A stretch of 39,053 bases of DNA from Paenibacillus albiflavus (GTDB lineage: Bacteria; Bacillota; Bacilli; Paenibacillales; NBRC-103111): NCBI RefSeq assembly GCF_004344915.1, contig NZ_SKFG01000042.1, positions 1-39,053 of the forward strand, read 5' to 3'. Under the pieces are notes generated by a model, which was not told the origin of the DNA, searched no databases, and saw nothing but the letters and a program-made list of their open reading frames with translations. The position numbers and the translations under genes were made by a program. Position 1 is the stretch's first letter; every line of letters starts with the position of its first letter. Positions 25,634-34,149 of this stretch are shown here, piece by piece.

Positions 25634-26549
25634 GGTCAGCTACCTCCAATATTGTAGGATCATGAGTCGTCATACATATCGTGACTTTCTCTGTATCGAT
25701 AATTGAGCGGAATACAGACATAATCTGCGCGCTCATTTGTGAATCCAAATCAGCCGTCGGCTCATCGGCAAGCAAGAGATTGGGGCGATGAACGATTGCC
25801 TTGGCAATCGCAACACGCTGCTGCTCTCCACCTGACATTTCGAACGGGCGATGATGCATTCTTTTCTCTAAACCAACTAGCTGCAAGCAATGCCTCACCC
25901 GATGTTTCCATAGATGACGCGGTACGCCAGCCATACGCAGCCCAAGCTCTACATTCTCGTAAGCGGATAATAACGGCATAAGTGCAAACGTTTGAAAAAT
26001 ATAGCCAATCTCTCTGCGCCTTACCTCTGTACGCTGATCATCGTTCCACAAATGAAACGGATGATCCCGAAATAACACTTCACCCTCAGTTGGCTGATCC
26101 AGCCCACCAAGAATATTAAGCAAAGTTGTCTTCCCTGAACCTGAACGTCCTCTCAGCATAATAAGCTGCTTGGGATATAGTGTCATGTTAATGCCTTTTA
26201 GGACATTCAGCTTCTGGCTGCCTACCTGAAAAGAACGTTCAACTCCGGATACGATCATTAGTGGCTTCGTTTCATCCACTGGCTCCTGATCGAATGAAGC
26301 ATCCAGCTCAAGTTCTTCAGATTCTTTCTCATCTTTGCGTTCTTTTTTGGTTTTCTTGGATTTCTTAGCTTTCTTATCTTCCTTATCCTCTTTGGTTGTT
26401 GTATCTGTCTGTATTTGTTCTTCTGTATCGACTACCGCTACAGCCAATTCATCTACTTGTGTTATTTCCACATGATTTGCTTCACCCGCAGATTCTTGGT
26501 TGCTTTTATCTTTATGTATGGTACTTCTTACTTTAGACAGCCACCCCAT
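25590..26549 (-). CDS. ABC ATPase of LolD/MacB type with charged N-terminal extension
   Basis: Residues 1-95 are an extension, with a Lys/Glu/Asp-rich stretch (TKEDKEDKKAKKSKKTKKER) at 52-71 and no recognisable fold. The ATPase core follows: Walker A GRSGSGKTT at 134-142, signature MSGGEQQ at 238-244, Walker B LLLADEP at 258-264, and THD at 295-297. It is the first gene of the operon, with GAGGGTGG before the ATG at 26549. It is the second LolD-like ATPase in the same operon as a single two-module permease, so the two ATPases may form a heterodimer, or one may serve another permease. Confidence 0.92.
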   Translation of the reverse strand: MGWLSKVRSTIHKDKSNQESAGEANHVEITQVDELAVAVVDTEEQIQTDTTTKEDKEDKKAKKSKKTKKERKDEKESEELELDASFDQEPVDETKPLMIVSGVERSFQVGSQKLNVLKGINMTLYPKQLIMLRGRSGSGKTTLLNILGGLDQPTEGEVLFRDHPFHLWNDDQRTEVRRREIGYIFQTFALMPLLSAYENVELGLRMAGVPRHLWKHRVRHCLQLVGLEKRMHHRPFEMSGGEQQRVAIAKAIVHRPNLLLADEPTADLDSQMSAQIMSVFRSIIDTEKVTICMTTHDPTILEVADHVLEMVDGKFIKQI

Positions 26550-26893
26550 CCGTTCACCACCCTCTCTGTAAAGACACTAGCCCATATACTAGACGGACCA
26601 GAACGTCAAAAGGTTTCGTAATTATTACAATTTTGGATCTAGTCGTACAAAAAAATATAGCTTGATCCTTAATTGTCAAATTATACCCCTTCAATTGGAA
26701 ATTCTATCAAACTATTAGATAAATGGATAGTCTAGTAACGAATCTTATGAATCCAAAGCGGTTTTCTCTTCCAGTAAATTTTTTACATATACATCTATAT
26801 AAACGTTAAATTTGCATTTATGTTGCAGTCTTTGAGTCGCGAAAAAAAATAAAAAAAGAGCCTCCAGCAGGAAGCTCGCTCTAAGTTTCATCA
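26550..26893. other. 344-base gap upstream of the export operon
   Basis: AT-rich, with no credible gene. It holds the terminator of the CAP lipoprotein gene at the 26842-26877 end and must carry the export-operon promoter. Weak minus-strand candidates are TTGACA at 26674-26679 with TATATT 14 bases on, and TTGACG with TATATG 15 bases on closer to the gene. Neither has ideal spacing. Confidence 0.5.
26842..26877 (-). terminator. Terminator after the CAP-domain lipoprotein
   Basis: On the minus strand GAGCTTCC pairs with GGAGGCTC around loop TGCT, followed by TTTTTTTATTTTTTTT. Confidence 0.9.
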
Positions 26894-28042
26894 TCATTTT
26901 GGCGTATAGAAATTTTGTGTGTAATAAATTCGCATCGAGCCGCCGAAGTCTACTCCAACGCCAAGATATTTGGCATCACTATAAATATTATGGCGGTGAT
27001 CGGATGAATTGAGCCAGCCGCTGACAGCCTCAATGGCATTGGCTTGACCTGCGGCAATATTCTCGGCTGCGTAGGAATAATGAATGCCTATGGCCTTCAT
27101 TCGATCAAATGGCGACTGACCTTGTTTATTATCATGTGCAAAATAATCTTGGGTCGCCATGTCCTGACTATGTTGACGCGATGATAATGCCGCAGCATCG
27201 CTCCATTCGAACGGTTTCTTGCCTTCCTTAACCCTAACGACATTCGTCAGATCGAATACCTCACGTTCAAAGCTAGTGCGAACCGCATCATTAAGGGCAC
27301 TATAGCTCTGAACTGTATTTCCGTTCTCGGATGGTCCCGAGCCATCCTCTAATAACTGAATTCCTATGATTTTGTTATTGTTCAATGTGTCAAAATAGTA
27401 CGTAATTCGCGTCCCATCACTGACATAAGAAGCGGATTCTTTGCTGCTGCGCAAATTTCGGGCATTCTGATGTGCTTGTCTAACTTCCGCTTGTGTACTA
27501 CTTGGCTTGATCCCAAAATTCGTTGTCCAATTGTTCGCTCCTGTATATAAAGCAACGACATGTGCACCATAGATCCCAATCTGCAAATAATGTGCATAAT
27601 CCTTGTTATATATGTACCAAGCATATGAATTTTCGCTTGCATCTCGGCGGACAGGCTCACCTAGCTTAGCTATTACCGAATCATCTGTATCTCCAATGGA
27701 AATCCCTTCAATCGTAACGGACGGATTACTATTGCCTGTTGACGAATTTGACGCGGCGGATGGCGTCCCTGTAGACATAGGGGTTATCGTAGCCTTTGGA
27801 TCAGGTAATGGAAAACCAATCTGCCAGCCATCCGGCCCAGGAATCCATTCGAACTCTCTGCCTTCCCAAGATTCTATCGGCACTGTATCAGGCGAAACAT
27901 TAGGCGCGCTCTTGGTTTGAACCCGGTTATCTGAAGGTGAACAGCCTTGCAGCAACATACCTAGGATCACCGCTGTAAGGAACAACGGTAGCATGACTCT
28001 TCGCCTGCGCAGCTTGTTATGTACAAGGAACTGCTCTTTCAC
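26894..28042 (-). CDS. CAP/SCP-domain lipoprotein (YkwD/YlbC-like)
   Basis: The lipoprotein signal has a basic start (KLRRRR) and lipobox LLQGC (Cys34), then a low-complexity Ser/Thr/Pro region. Residues about 108-200 (IEGISIGDTDDSVIAKLGEP) match the CAP-associated N-terminal domain. Residues about 255-382 are a CAP domain: VFDLTNVVRVKEGKKPFEWS, LSSRQHSQDMATQDYFAH, YAAENIAAG, SGWLNSSDHRHNI and YYTQNFYTPK. The conserved His/Glu of the CAP cavity are present. Bacterial CAP proteins are secreted and mostly of unknown activity; some occur with sporulation or wall functions. The start is a GTG at 28042 with AGGAGTGG seven bases upstream. It is a single-gene unit. Confidence 0.92.
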   Translation of the reverse strand: MKEQFLVHNKLRRRRVMLPLFLTAVILGMLLQGCSPSDNRVQTKSAPNVSPDTVPIESWEGREFEWIPGPDGWQIGFPLPDPKATITPMSTGTPSAASNSSTGNSNPSVTIEGISIGDTDDSVIAKLGEPVRRDASENSYAWYIYNKDYAHYLQIGIYGAHVVALYTGANNWTTNFGIKPSSTQAEVRQAHQNARNLRSSKESASYVSDGTRITYYFDTLNNNKIIGIQLLEDGSGPSENGNTVQSYSALNDAVRTSFEREVFDLTNVVRVKEGKKPFEWSDAAALSSRQHSQDMATQDYFAHDNKQGQSPFDRMKAIGIHYSYAAENIAAGQANAIEAVSGWLNSSDHRHNIYSDAKYLGVGVDFGGSMRIYYTQNFYTPK

Positions 28043-28110
28043 TAATCAACCACTCCTATAGACGATAGTGTTTCGTCTTATTGTGAGTTGATTAGCTAGT
28101 CGTTATCCAT

Positions 28111-28455
28111 TTATTTTAATAAGTACCAATACAGCACCCAAGCATAATCTACAACGATAAAAAAAGGTATAAAGAAACGAAAATACCATTTCTTCGTTTT
28201 ATGATGCGCGCTATTCATTCCGATCAGCGAACCGATTCCGCCACCAATTGCGGCAATTCGGAACAATACCTGTTCAGGAACTCGCCTTACCCTCCGTTTG
28301 GCCTTATTCTTATCGCTAAGCATAATCGAAAATCCGATTATATTCACAACAACCAAATAAATGAATAGAAACGGAATTTCAATTGTTTCTCGTAAGGCAT
28401 ACGTAATGAACAAAAACAAACCTGCTATTAATACCGTTAATCCTTTATTGTACAA
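28111..28455 (-). CDS. DUF1294 family membrane protein
   Basis: The protein is about 114 residues with four hydrophobic segments. The DUF1294 pattern is clear: FIYLVVVNIIGFSIMLSDKN with DKNKAKRR after helix 2, then VRRVPEQVLFRIAAIGGGIG and GMNSAHHKTKKWYF. Function is unknown for the whole family. The start is uncertain: TTG at 28455 has GGGAG 8 bases upstream, whereas TTG at 28461 is too close to it. The gene overlaps the end of the SLH gene by about 11 bases, so it is translated from the same mRNA. Confidence 0.88.
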   Translation of the reverse strand: MYNKGLTVLIAGLFLFITYALRETIEIPFLFIYLVVVNIIGFSIMLSDKNKAKRRVRRVPEQVLFRIAAIGGGIGSLIGMNSAHHKTKKWYFRFFIPFFIVVDYAWVLYWYLLK

Positions 28456-29521
28456 TTTCAATACTCCCTATTCTGTCGCTGACAATTTGATCCGAAATAA
28501 AAGCAGGATTCGTTCCATCTGCACTTGGCACTGCCTTGATGTAAATACCGCCAATATACGCCTCTTGACTGTCCGTTAACGCTTTATATAGCTCGTCCTG
28601 CGAGATTAAACCACCAGCCGCAAGCTCTTTAAGAATATCATAAACAAGCTGCAGGCTCTCCTTTTTCGTTCCATTTAAATTGCCAAGTGTCAAATAAAGC
28701 TTGCGATATTGATCATTCGTGTTCACATCGACCGTCAATAACGTGGTTACAGTGTTTGTCTCACTTACCTGCTCCACATAAATTGTCTTCGCATTAGGAA
28801 CAACAGACTCACTGCCAATAATCGTTACACCCGATATTGTAACTCGATATTTGTACTGAGTGGCGATTTTTTGCACCAGATTTGTAATTCCAGTTAATGT
28901 CAGCTTCTTCTTCACTTCGCTAGATGTCTCACGAATGATCCGATTAACGGACTTTACGTCATTATATTGATCTGCATAGTTCCGAATGAAGGTAATCGCT
29001 TCTGCACGTGTCAGGAATTGATTCGCTTGAAAGCCAACAACTGTTTTCTCCGTTTTGCCACTAGATAAATTGAGCTCGTATAGCTTCAGAATTGCCGCCT
29101 CAACCGTCGGAGGGTCAATTCCTAGTGCATTGTTCATAATAAGTGCTGTGTTCCCTCGACTAATCGGTTTATCCTTAGCTGCTGTATTACTCAATCCTTC
29201 AAGCGAGAACCATTGATTGGCCTGAGCGTAATCATAATACTTATTCGCCCAATGATCTTCTTTGCTGCCGCTCGCTTGAAGCTGATAGATGGATAATAGC
29301 ATTCGTAAAAATTCAGCTTCCGTTACATATCGATTTGGCTGGAACGTTCCATCACCATAACCGACGATTGCGTTCTTGGTAACTCCCCAATCAATTGCAC
29401 TTGTCGCCCAATAATTGCTTGGTACATCTGTAAATCGATTGTCTTGATCCGCACTGACAGAGCCTGAAGCTGCAAACAAGGAAATACAACAAAACGCAGC
29501 AATCAGTAAACTTCTCTTCAT
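28445..29521 (-). CDS. Secreted SLH-domain protein (paralogue of the 13.8 kb gene)
   Basis: The signal peptide (residues 1-24, to SVSADQD) is followed by SLH repeats FTDVPSNYWATSAIDWGVTK, AIVGYGDGTFQPNRYVTEAEF and a third ending NQFLTRAEAITFIRNY. These anchor the protein to wall polymer. The C-terminal 170 residues form an unassigned domain ending in a segment about insertion of tyrosine-rich strands (YIGGIYIKAV). The length is 358 residues. TAGGAGG precedes the ATG at 29521. It lies 11 bases after a YdjC-type deacetylase and overlaps DUF1294, forming a three-gene operon of surface and membrane proteins. Confidence 0.9.
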   Translation of the reverse strand: MKRSLLIAAFCCISLFAASGSVSADQDNRFTDVPSNYWATSAIDWGVTKNAIVGYGDGTFQPNRYVTEAEFLRMLLSIYQLQASGSKEDHWANKYYDYAQANQWFSLEGLSNTAAKDKPISRGNTALIMNNALGIDPPTVEAAILKLYELNLSSGKTEKTVVGFQANQFLTRAEAITFIRNYADQYNDVKSVNRIIRETSSEVKKKLTLTGITNLVQKIATQYKYRVTISGVTIIGSESVVPNAKTIYVEQVSETNTVTTLLTVDVNTNDQYRKLYLTLGNLNGTKKESLQLVYDILKELAAGGLISQDELYKALTDSQEAYIGGIYIKAVPSADGTNPAFISDQIVSDRIGSIEIVQ

Positions 29522-29532
29522 CCTTATGCCTC

Positions 29533-30450
29533 CTACACGTTCATTCGACGTTGATGATCGCGCAGATCCCTCCAGGTGATCATGCGAATATTCTCGCTCT
29601 TAATCGTATTTCTAATTTCATCATCCAGGAACAATCGCGCCTCCATATCGCGTTTAGGTGCGTCTGGTTGGATCGCTTTGAGCTCTTCCGTAGCATAGCC
29701 TGGATGAATGAATATTTCCGTAATTCCAGCACGCAAACCTTTTAGCATCTGAATCATCCCTTGCTTCATCTCATCGAATGTCTCCCCAGGCGTATAATGG
29801 AATGGATGTGTCAGAAGATCATCTATGATCATAATTCCTTTGTGATCTGCCAAAGCAATTCTTGCGGCAGCCATCTGTTGAAGCTCTGGCGGAAGCTCTT
29901 CTAACGCCGTTAACCCGCGTGGCAAGCGTAAAGGTAGCTTATAATGCTCGCACGCCTCCAGAACAACCTCCAGATAATCGCGTCCCGTAGCAAGGCCATA
30001 CAGGCTGCCCATATGTACATCCAAATGTGTTGGGTCTACGCCCCATGCAATCGCCTGCTCAATTTGTTTCTGTATTTCTATCTTTACTTGCTCAGGCTCC
30101 GCTTGCAATTCGAATGATAAACAATCCTCTGGAAAAAAGCCCTCATCCGTTATCAGCGAGTTCACATCCGTTAATCTCGTTACTGGCCCCCATTTATAAT
30201 GATCCCATTCACTAGTAAACGTGAGGTGGACACCAATATCAACCTGAGGATACTTCTTGGCAAATGCAGCCCCTTCCTTCGCCCATGCACAAGGAACCAT
30301 AAGAGTCGCTGACGATATAGCTCCTGCTAGCAGCAATTCCTCAGCCGCAGCATTCATCGAATGGCACATGCCATAATCATCTGCATTTATAATTAACAAT
30401 CGGTCATTAGGATCGTAACCCATTTGAACATGCTGTTGCTGTTTTTCCAT
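29533..30450 (-). CDS. YdjC/ChbG-family carbohydrate deacetylase
   Basis: This family removes acetyl groups from sugars such as chitobiose using a metal site. The motifs are visible: LIINADDYGMCHSMN (metal Asp pair), DIGVHLTFTSEW (His), THLDVHMGSLYGL (His) and EIFIHPGYATEEL. The length of 305 residues is normal. I start at 30450 because AGGAG lies 9 bases upstream; the ATG at 30459 is immediately adjacent to that site. No signal peptide is present, so it acts in the cytoplasm. It is first in the operon with the SLH protein and DUF1294. The substrate is not known. Confidence 0.9.
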   Translation of the reverse strand: MEKQQQHVQMGYDPNDRLLIINADDYGMCHSMNAAAEELLLAGAISSATLMVPCAWAKEGAAFAKKYPQVDIGVHLTFTSEWDHYKWGPVTRLTDVNSLITDEGFFPEDCLSFELQAEPEQVKIEIQKQIEQAIAWGVDPTHLDVHMGSLYGLATGRDYLEVVLEACEHYKLPLRLPRGLTALEELPPELQQMAAARIALADHKGIMIIDDLLTHPFHYTPGETFDEMKQGMIQMLKGLRAGITEIFIHPGYATEELKAIQPDAPKRDMEARLFLDDEIRNTIKSENIRMITWRDLRDHQRRMNV

Positions 30451-30624
30451 AACAATCATCTCCTAAAGGAAATTCAACCAATATTCAGATAAAAGTGATT
30501 TCCACAACGCGAGGTCATTTTCCTGCTTTCTGGGCAATTTGGTATCAGGAACATTCCCTTGACGCGTATCATAAGCAAGGTTAACATGATTTCATAAATT
30601 CGAGAATGGAGTTGAACCTACATC

Positions 30625-31692
30625 ATGGCGATATTGGAATTTCAGAATATAACGAAAAAGAGAGGAAATTCCACCCTTCTTGCTCCTATTCATATGCAGA
30701 TTCATCCTGGCCAATGTTGTGTAATTCAATGTAATAGTGAATTAGGCAATTTAATCATTCAATTAATCATCGGACAAACTTCTGCTTCTGAAGGATCAAT
30801 ATATTTTAAAGGTAAATTAGTGGATGGCAAAACAATTGCGTCTATGATTCCACAGATTGGAATTGGCTTTCTTAAAGATGGTCTTTACGAGCGATTGACG
30901 GTTAAGCAGTACCTGCAATTTTTTCAACAATTATATGGTGTCAAAAGTTCGTTCGATTGGGTCATTGAACAGCTCGGTCTCATCGACAAAAGAAATGTAC
31001 GCATATCAGAGCTCACCTATTCAGAGCAGCGTAGACTGCAAATTGCACGCATCCTTGTGCATGATCCTGTGCTCGTCGTACTCGAAGAGCCCGAGCAGAA
31101 CGTCGATCTGGAGAGCTGCATTCTAATCCGAAGCGCAATTGCGAAGTTAAAAGAAGCAGGAAAGGCAATTCTAATCACAACCGCATTCCTAGAAAATGCG
31201 ATTTCGATAACGAACGATGTCTATCGCTTGAACGAACATGGCTTTAAGAAGCTCGAGATCACTTCTATTTCCGGGGAAATGCCGGGCGATCAAGATAATG
31301 ACGTCAGCGAGTCCGAAGAACAGCTTACAGAGGCGGTAGAATCATTTCATCCGATGCGTATGGAGAAGATCCCTGCGAAAGTTGAAGATAAGATTATTTT
31401 GTTCGATCCGACAGAGATCGATTTTATCGAGAGCAGTGAAGGTGTTTCCACCCTGCATGTTGGTGAAGGTTTATTTCCTTGTGCATTTACGTTGAATGAT
31501 CTTGAAGAGAAATTAAAGCTATTCGGCTTCTTCCGTTGCCATCGATCTTACATTGTAAATTTGCAGAAGGTTCGTGAAGTGATCACTTGGACGAGGAACA
31601 GCTATAGTTTGATTTTAGATAACAAAGATAAAACCTCGATCCCACTCTCAAAGGGAAAATTCGATGAAATGAAGCGAATTTTAGGGTTTTAA
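30625..31692 (+). CDS. Regulator: degenerate ABC ATPase fused to LytTR DNA-binding domain
   Basis: Residues 1-210 have the ABC ATPase fold pattern, but the key motifs are damaged. The Walker A region (35-43) reads QCNSELGNL with no GK[ST]. The signature (131-135) is TYSEQ instead of LSGGQ. Walker B has E154-E155 after VLVVL, without the usual Asp, and the switch His is replaced (ITTAF). It is therefore unlikely to hydrolyse ATP. Residues 252-355 are a LytTR domain: DFIESSEGVSTLHVG and FFRCHRSYIVNLQKV are diagnostic. LytTR domains bind direct repeats about 21 bases apart, and three such repeats lie directly after this gene, upstream of the ABC-2 transporter. It probably senses the state of that transporter or its ligand and controls it. 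The ATG at 30625 has GGAG at a long 13-base distance. Confidence 0.9.
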   Translation: MAILEFQNITKKRGNSTLLAPIHMQIHPGQCCVIQCNSELGNLIIQLIIGQTSASEGSIYFKGKLVDGKTIASMIPQIGIGFLKDGLYERLTVKQYLQFFQQLYGVKSSFDWVIEQLGLIDKRNVRISELTYSEQRRLQIARILVHDPVLVVLEEPEQNVDLESCILIRSAIAKLKEAGKAILITTAFLENAISITNDVYRLNEHGFKKLEITSISGEMPGDQDNDVSESEEQLTEAVESFHPMRMEKIPAKVEDKIILFDPTEIDFIESSEGVSTLHVGEGLFPCAFTLNDLEEKLKLFGFFRCHRSYIVNLQKVREVITWTRNSYSLILDNKDKTSIPLSKGKFDEMKRILGF

Positions 31693-31739
31693 TCAGCTCT
31701 ATTACTGCTCCATTCAGCGTCCGAATTGCATCATTCAGC
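31691..31739 (+). promoter_or_regulatory. Three TCAGC direct repeats at exact 21-bp spacing (putative LytTR operator)
   Basis: AATCAGC starts at 31691, ATTCAGC at 31712 and ATTCAGC at 31733; the core TCAGC recurs every 21 bases, two helical turns. The last copy ends just before the -35 region of the transporter promoter. Spacing and position fit activation by the adjacent LytTR-domain protein. The repeat itself differs from the canonical LytTR half-site. Confidence 0.6.
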
Positions 31740-31742
31740 TCC

Positions 31743-31771
31743 CCTGGAACTCTTTTCATCCCTTATATAAT
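31743..31771 (+). promoter_or_regulatory. Promoter of the ABC-2 transporter operon
   Basis: A perfect -10 TATAAT lies at 31766-31771 with a poor -35 (CTGGAA near 31744). A weak -35 with operator repeats right above it is the pattern of an activator-dependent promoter. Confidence 0.55.
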
Positions 31772-31840
31772 GCGGGTTCTAGCCATATCCTCTAATATTG
31801 GAATCAGCAAGTGAGTCCAAACGGAAAAGGGGAATGAACG

Positions 31841-32689
31841 ATGGAAACGATCATCGACGTAAACGGCTTAATGAAGTCGTTCGGTAATAAAACAGCACTT
31901 AAAAATATTCAATTTACAATTAATAAAGGTGACATATTCGGTTTTCTTGGACCAAGTGGATCAGGTAAAACAACAACCGTTAAAATCCTAACTTCACAAA
32001 TTCTTCCAACATCAGGAAGCGTGCGTGTGTTTGATAAAGTGCTCAACTCAGCAAATGATTCCAAGCATATGAGTCGAATTGGAATTCTAACCGACAACAG
32101 TACGCTATATGAACGACTAACGATTTACGATAATTTAGAGTTATTCTGCAAGCTATATGATGTGCCAACTCGAAGAATTGATGAAGTGCTTGAAGCGGTC
32201 AACCTTTCTTCTGAGCGCAAGACTGTCGTCAAGAATCTGTCCAAAGGGATGAAGCAGCGCGTAACACTAGCTAGAGCCATTTTACATAAACCAGAACTGC
32301 TGTTCCTAGATGAACCAACTTCTGCATTAGATCCTGTTAATGTTCGCCAAATTCACGAAGTATTGCGGAATTTAAATCGTGAGGGTACGACCATCTTCCT
32401 AACGACACACGATATGGAAGAAGCCGAAACCTTATGTAACCGTGTTGCATTCATTCATGATGGTAAGATCAGCGCATTAGACACACCTGAGAACTTGCGC
32501 CTGCAATATGCCAATAACACCATTACCTGCTTGCTTAAAGATCAAGGGAAAGTTATTGTACAGCAAGATGAAGAAGGTGCGAGACGCATCCATGATTACA
32601 TGACATCAGGCAGACTACTTTCGATCCACTCTAATGAACCGACACTTGGCGATATTTTTGTTCAAATAACTGGAGGTAAATTACAATGA
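31841..32689 (+). CDS. ABC-2 type transporter ATPase
   Basis: This is a complete, apparently active ATPase: Walker A GPSGSGKTT near 38-46, signature NLSKGMKQR near 132-140, Walker B ELLFLDEPTSALD near 150-162, and switch His TTHD near 187-190. The length is 282 residues and includes a C-terminal extension of about 70 residues, as in the BcrA/CcmA-like export ATPases. AAGGGG precedes the ATG. It overlaps the permease start by four bases (ATGA). Members of this type export antibiotics, peptides or lipids; the substrate cannot be read here. Confidence 0.94.
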   Translation: METIIDVNGLMKSFGNKTALKNIQFTINKGDIFGFLGPSGSGKTTTVKILTSQILPTSGSVRVFDKVLNSANDSKHMSRIGILTDNSTLYERLTIYDNLELFCKLYDVPTRRIDEVLEAVNLSSERKTVVKNLSKGMKQRVTLARAILHKPELLFLDEPTSALDPVNVRQIHEVLRNLNREGTTIFLTTHDMEEAETLCNRVAFIHDGKISALDTPENLRLQYANNTITCLLKDQGKVIVQQDEEGARRIHDYMTSGRLLSIHSNEPTLGDIFVQITGGKLQ

Positions 32690-33396
32690 CATTTTCAATG
32701 AGAAGATTTCAAGCAATCGTAGGCAAAGAATGGAAAGATGCGGCGAAGAATCCGCAAGTCTTATTGATGGTTGGTATGCCTATATTTTTCGCCTTCTTAT
32801 TTAGCAAAATGGGGCAAAATTCAATGGCGGGACTAGCGTCATCTATCCTGATGGCTCTAGTGATGTCAGGTGCTTTTATCCAAGGAATGACGGTTGCGGA
32901 AGAGAAAGAGAAGCACACTTTGCGTGTTCTCATGCTGTCACCAGCTACTGCTACTGAAATTCTAATGGGCAAAAGCTGTCTAACCGCAATTTACACTTTA
33001 ATATCCATTGTTTTATCGATTTTCGTGTCAGGCGCAACACTTACCAATATTCCAGCACTTGCGCTCATGATCGCTCTATTGCTTATCATCTTTATTGCTC
33101 TTGGCACCATTATTGGTCTTCTGTCACGTACCGTTTCAGAATCATCGATCGTAGGTCTACCTGTTCTTCTCCTCTTTATTATGGGACCCCTCTTTGCACC
33201 AGCGCTCAAAGTTGATTTGCTTACAACGATTGTTTCCTATTTGCCAAGCGATCACTTTATAAAAGCGATGCTCGAACTTGTATCTGGGGGAAGCTTCGGT
33301 GATATTAGCGCTAATCTTATCAATATGGGAATTTGGGTGGTCGTTTCCCTCGTTCTAGCTGCGATTGTCTATTCAAGGAAAAGATTCGATAAGTAA
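32686..33396 (+). CDS. ABC-2 type transporter permease
   Basis: The permease has 236 residues and six hydrophobic segments. It begins with a cytoplasmic strand AIVGKEWKDAAKNPQVLLMV and a first helix, then has the family block TVAEEKEKHTLRVLMLSPAT before helix 3 and MGPLFAP later. This is the ABC-2 membrane domain partner of the ATPase with which it overlaps. A single permease of this size would act as a dimer. The operon seems to be only these two genes, driven by the promoter at 31743-31771. Confidence 0.92.
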   Translation: MTFSMRRFQAIVGKEWKDAAKNPQVLLMVGMPIFFAFLFSKMGQNSMAGLASSILMALVMSGAFIQGMTVAEEKEKHTLRVLMLSPATATEILMGKSCLTAIYTLISIVLSIFVSGATLTNIPALALMIALLLIIFIALGTIIGLLSRTVSESSIVGLPVLLLFIMGPLFAPALKVDLLTTIVSYLPSDHFIKAMLELVSGGSFGDISANLINMGIWVVVSLVLAAIVYSRKRFDK

Positions 33397-33484
33397 TTGT
33401 AACTTTTATCCAACCATTCTCGTTTAAAAGGTTGTATGAGACGAATGAAATCTCATCAACCTACAGCTAAGAGGAGTGGTAGAT

Positions 33485-34102
33485 ATGAATTATCGCAAAA
33501 TAATAATGATGACCTTACTGATGACAACAGCTCTTTCGTTAGGTGCATGCAGTACCGTGCAGCCTTCTGCAACTGGTGCACCTACACCTCAGCATGAGAC
33601 GACCAAGCCGCCTATCACAACTCCTGTACCTTCAACTCCGGCTGCGAGTAACGAAGCTGTGACCGAAATCCAAGAAATCCTAAATCTCGCTAAGGAAGGT
33701 AAGATCGCGAACTGTGAGTTCCCCTTAGAGAAAGGCATGTTCGATGATTTGGAGCAAGCTTGGGGCAAACCAGATACGAATGAATTTGCAGGCAAGGCGA
33801 TGTATGCCACATATAAAACCAAGAACATCGTAGTTGGCTATAACAAAGGAGTGCAGATTATCGATCTGAGATCTGACAGCTCCGATATTCGCAAGCTTAC
33901 GCTCGAAGACATCTTGCAAGCACTTGGGGAAACGAAGGATATTCGGAGTAATGAAGGGGAGACCATTTATGTCTACCCTGCAGGCAAGGACTACGAGCTT
34001 AAATTCATCGTACCCAAACCTACTAAACAAGCACCAAATCCACATGTTGACCATATATCCGTGTTCTATCCACGCGGAGCTGTGAACTTAATGGCCGGCT
34101 AA
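33485..34102 (+). CDS. YjgB/DUF4309 family lipoprotein
   Basis: The start is the ATG at 33485, with AGAGGAG eight bases upstream; a GTG at 33476 overlaps that site. The lipobox LGAC gives Cys22. A Pro/Thr-rich linker follows, then the DUF4309 domain: EIQEILNLAKEGKIANCEFP, DLEQAWGKPDTNEFAG, KLTLEDILQALGETKDIRS and DHISVFYPRGAVNLM. The domain fold is small and repeats an alpha-beta unit; no enzymatic role is known. The length is 205 residues. A terminator follows the stop. Confidence 0.9.
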   Translation: MNYRKIIMMTLLMTTALSLGACSTVQPSATGAPTPQHETTKPPITTPVPSTPAASNEAVTEIQEILNLAKEGKIANCEFPLEKGMFDDLEQAWGKPDTNEFAGKAMYATYKTKNIVVGYNKGVQIIDLRSDSSDIRKLTLEDILQALGETKDIRSNEGETIYVYPAGKDYELKFIVPKPTKQAPNPHVDHISVFYPRGAVNLMAG

Positions 34103-34117
34103 ATTCTATAATACAAA

Positions 34118-34146
34118 CAAAATCCCTCACGATGAGGGATTTTTGC
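34118..34146. terminator. Bidirectional terminator
   Basis: AAATCCCTCA (34120-34129) pairs with TGAGGGATTT (34133-34142) and T runs follow on both strands. It serves the DUF4309 gene and the convergent small gene at 34150. Confidence 0.9.
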
Positions 34147-34149
34147 ATT

